DNA of 32,045 nt from Deltaproteobacteria bacterium. GTDB taxonomy: Bacteria; Desulfobacterota; Desulfarculia; Adiutricales; Adiutricaceae. Of this stretch, positions 30,015 through 32,045 are shown in pieces; within the stretch, counting starts at the first letter, position 1, and each line of letters begins with the position of its first letter. The notes beneath the pieces are model-generated. The model was given only the letters and a program-made list of their open reading frames with translations. It had not been told where the DNA came from and ran no database searches. Where the stretch lies: the NCBI GenBank assembly GCA_031288415.1, contig JAITRL010000282.1, forward strand, positions 1-32,045. The letters are read 5' to 3'. The position numbers were made by a program, and so were the translations under genes.

Positions 30015-32045
30015 TCAGAACTGGAAGCCGATGCCGGCGGAGGCCTTGTGGTCGGTGAAGCCCGAGGCCACGTTGAGGTCGTAGTTGACGAAGATGTCGA
30101 CGGGCCCGCCGGTGTCCACCTTGAGGCCGGCGCCTACCTGGAAGGAGCCCCTGGCAGGCCTTATGCCTTGATAGGTCGCGTAGAGGCCGGTGCCGACGAA
30201 GCCCACGTTAAGGACGTTGTCAGGCCTGTCGGCAACGAAGGTGTAGCCGACCCTGAACTCGGGTGTGATGACCGCGGATCCCGACTGGATGTTGCCGGAG
30301 AACTTCAGTTCGACGGGGATCTCCAGAAGGTGGTCCGAGGCGCCCTTGAAGGAGTTGCCGGGGAACGCGTAGAGGCCTGCGTTCACGACGGTCTCGTTCC
30401 ACCCGTCCATCTTGTAGGAGAGGTAGCGGAGCCCGATGCTGGGGGTGAACGTGAAGCTGTCTCTCACGAGGTTGTAGCCGACCCTCGCCCCTAACTGCCA
30501 GCTGTCGATGTCGAAGCTCCCGGTCTTGGTTCCTCCCGTGGCGAGGGCCACGGTGGAGTCGTTGGACCTGTTGGCGTAGCCGAACTGGGCGTCGATGAAG
30601 AAGTTGTTGGACAGCGTGTAGGAGGCGTAGAGCCCGAAGCCGGCCGTCTTGACGTCTATGTCGGAGAGGCCGCCGTTGCTGTCGATCTTGCCGTAGGAGA
30701 AGGCGGCGGAGAGGCCCAGGAGAAGCCCGGGCACGGAAGCCACATGGCGGTCGTAGCCCAAGGCGAAGCCGCCGCTGCGGTACTTGTAGCCCAAAACGCC
30801 GTCGCGGTCGCTTTGCCTCGCCCAGGAGCCGAAGCCGCCTATCCAGAGGCGGTTAAGGTCATCGGCGGAACCCGCCGAGGGCGGGGTGATGGTCGAGGAC
30901 GACCTTATCTTGTCAAGGCGCCCGTAAACTACGCCCTGGGCCTTCAAAGCGACGTCGTTTACGGCGTAGGCGACGTTCAGGACCGACTCGCCGATAAGCT
31001 GCCTTAAGGCCAGCTCGGCGTTGACGGAGTCGTTGTTGAGGTACAGGGCCTGCAGGACACCGTTCAGGACCGCGCCCAGCCCGTTGGGCTGCTCTTCGTA
31101 TACCCGGGTGATGAGGCCGGCGGCCTTGCTGAAATTGCCGGTATAGGCGAAATTATTGCTGTCGGCCACCATCTCCACGCCGGCGCCCAAGCCTTTGTAA
31201 TCGCCTACCTTGACCGTGCCTGAAGAAGGATCCACGTCAAGGTCATAGGCGAACGACTGGTAGGATCCGGCTCCGCTCATGGTCGTAGCGCTCAGAATCG
31301 GAGTTGTATCGTCAAAATCGCCTTGCAGGTCAAGGAGGACAACCTCTCCTGCCGCCGGCCCGATAATTGTGTTGGATTGCAGCTGCCCTTGCAGGCTTGC
31401 ATCCGCCGAGATTTTCAGGACGGATTTGTCTTTGAGCGTGGCGGTTCCCGTAGCGACGTTCAAGTGGTTTGTCCCGAGATCGAGGGTCCCTTCCCCGTCT
31501 ACTGTCAGGTCGCCGTTGGTGATTTGAAAAGTGTTGCTGGAGGGTGTCTGGGTGATTTTAAAAAGCCCGCCGGTCTCGACGCGCAACCCGCCGTCAAGGA
31601 TATTGTTCCCCTCAGCGCTGTTCAGGGTGCCGCCGTTCTTGACGGCGATCTCTACCGGAGAAGTCACCGTGGAACTGTTTTTCAGGTTCAGGACGCCGGA
31701 GATGTCGAACGAGTCAGCCTCGTCTCCCGGGGTAGCGCTTCCATTAGCCAGGGTGATTGTGGCCCCGTCGACGTTCACGACGCCTTTTGCGCCGAGGTTG
31801 ATTTTCGCGCCTTTACCGGTGACTGATACCGCGCCTGCGATATCGGCGACGGAGTCGGCAGTGGCCCCTATGTTCAGCGAGCTCCCCTCTCCGGAAACCA
31901 GGACTGCGCTTGAGCCGTCATCGTCAACCTTCAGGCTGCCGCCGTCGACGTTAAGCGAACCGCCATCGCCGTCCACGACAAGATTCCCGCCGTCTTCCAC
32001 CTCCACCGAGCCGCCGGACTTGACGTCGAACTTGACGTCGTCGCC
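30015..32045 (-). CDS. Autotransporter, C-terminal part (5' end outside the window)
   Basis: The frame is open to the right edge, so 676 residues are visible and the signal peptide and start are missing. The visible passenger (about 1-340) is Gly/Asp/Ser/Val-rich with repeated strands such as GGSLNVDGGSLKVDDDGS, GKGAKINLGAKGVVNVDGAT and GGTLNSAEGNNILDGGLRVE, typical of a right-handed beta-helix. A helical linker (about 345-390, GAVLNGVLQALYLNNDSVNAELALRQLIGESVL) leads to the last 280 or so residues. These form a type Va autotransporter barrel: LWIGGFGSWARQSDRDG, GFALGYDRHV, DAQFGYANRS, WQLGARVGYNL, TPEFRVGYTF and a terminal GIGFQF with the C-terminal Phe needed for outer-membrane assembly. 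It should display or release its passenger at the cell surface. Adhesion or biofilm roles are common in such proteins, but the passenger is not specific enough to say. Confidence 0.92.
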   Translation of the reverse strand, partial: GDDVKFDVKSGGSVEVEDGGNLVVDGDGGSLNVDGGSLKVDDDGSSAVLVSGEGSSLNIGATADSVADIAGAVSVTGKGAKINLGAKGVVNVDGATITLANGSATPGDEADSFDISGVLNLKNSSTVTSPVEIAVKNGGTLNSAEGNNILDGGLRVETGGLFKITQTPSSNTFQITNGDLTVDGEGTLDLGTNHLNVATGTATLKDKSVLKISADASLQGQLQSNTIIGPAAGEVVLLDLQGDFDDTTPILSATTMSGAGSYQSFAYDLDVDPSSGTVKVGDYKGLGAGVEMVADSNNFAYTGNFSKAAGLITRVYEEQPNGLGAVLNGVLQALYLNNDSVNAELALRQLIGESVLNVAYAVNDVALKAQGVVYGRLDKIRSSSTITPPSAGSADDLNRLWIGGFGSWARQSDRDGVLGYKYRSGGFALGYDRHVASVPGLLLGLSAAFSYGKIDSNGGLSDIDVKTAGFGLYASYTLSNNFFIDAQFGYANRSNDSTVALATGGTKTGSFDIDSWQLGARVGYNLVRDSFTFTPSIGLRYLSYKMDGWNETVVNAGLYAFPGNSFKGASDHLLEIPVELKFSGNIQSGSAVITPEFRVGYTFVADRPDNVLNVGFVGTGLYATYQGIRPARGSFQVGAGLKVDTGGPVDIFVNYDLNVASGFTDHKASAGIGFQF

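Overview
This window is very GC-rich double-membrane (Gram-negative type) bacterial DNA. The support is an autotransporter ending in a C-terminal aromatic-tipped beta-barrel, several Sec-type signal peptides, and good AGGAGG-type ribosome binding sites. I cannot assign a species. Large TPR/CHAT proteins, an autotransporter and degraded repeats would suit a host-associated proteobacterium or Desulfobacterota relative, but that is inference. Coding density is low: only about ten convincing genes or gene remnants, separated by GC-rich gaps of 0.3 to 1.8 kb. Almost all genes are on the minus strand.

Layout. (1) 1-2148: two small secreted proteins (P1, P2) of an unrecognised family, with a strong hairpin terminator at the left edge. 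(2) 2149-3462: a DUF3825 protein. (3) 5279-9400: a 1373-residue single-chain restriction-modification enzyme of the Eco57I/type IIG kind. It is preceded by a gap containing sharply AT-rich islands, one of which forms a 63-bp near-perfect palindrome. (4) 10966-12999: a TPR protein without a catalytic domain. It is a paralogue of the TPR-CHAT protein at 15724-19611 and stops just where CHAT would begin. Between them, on the plus strand, is a secreted orphan protein (14421-15050). (5) 20808-26290: two tandem paralogous TPR genes (TPR-A, TPR-B), duplicated together with leader and promoter; a third, frameshifted and truncated copy lies at about 27906-28690. (6) 26848-27345: a third member (P3) of the small secreted family, with a good terminator. 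(7) 29209-29679: the DNA-binding half of an IS630-type transposase. (8) 30015 to the right edge: the C-terminal part of an autotransporter, with a terminator after it.

How the parts may work together. The dominant theme is repeated duplication of kinesin-light-chain-type TPR proteins around one caspase-like (CHAT) protease, and of one small secreted family. The CHAT protein carries an export signal, whereas the TPR-only proteins do not, so a direct protease-adaptor pairing is uncertain. The restriction-modification enzyme looks stand-alone. No tRNA, rRNA or CRISPR array was seen.
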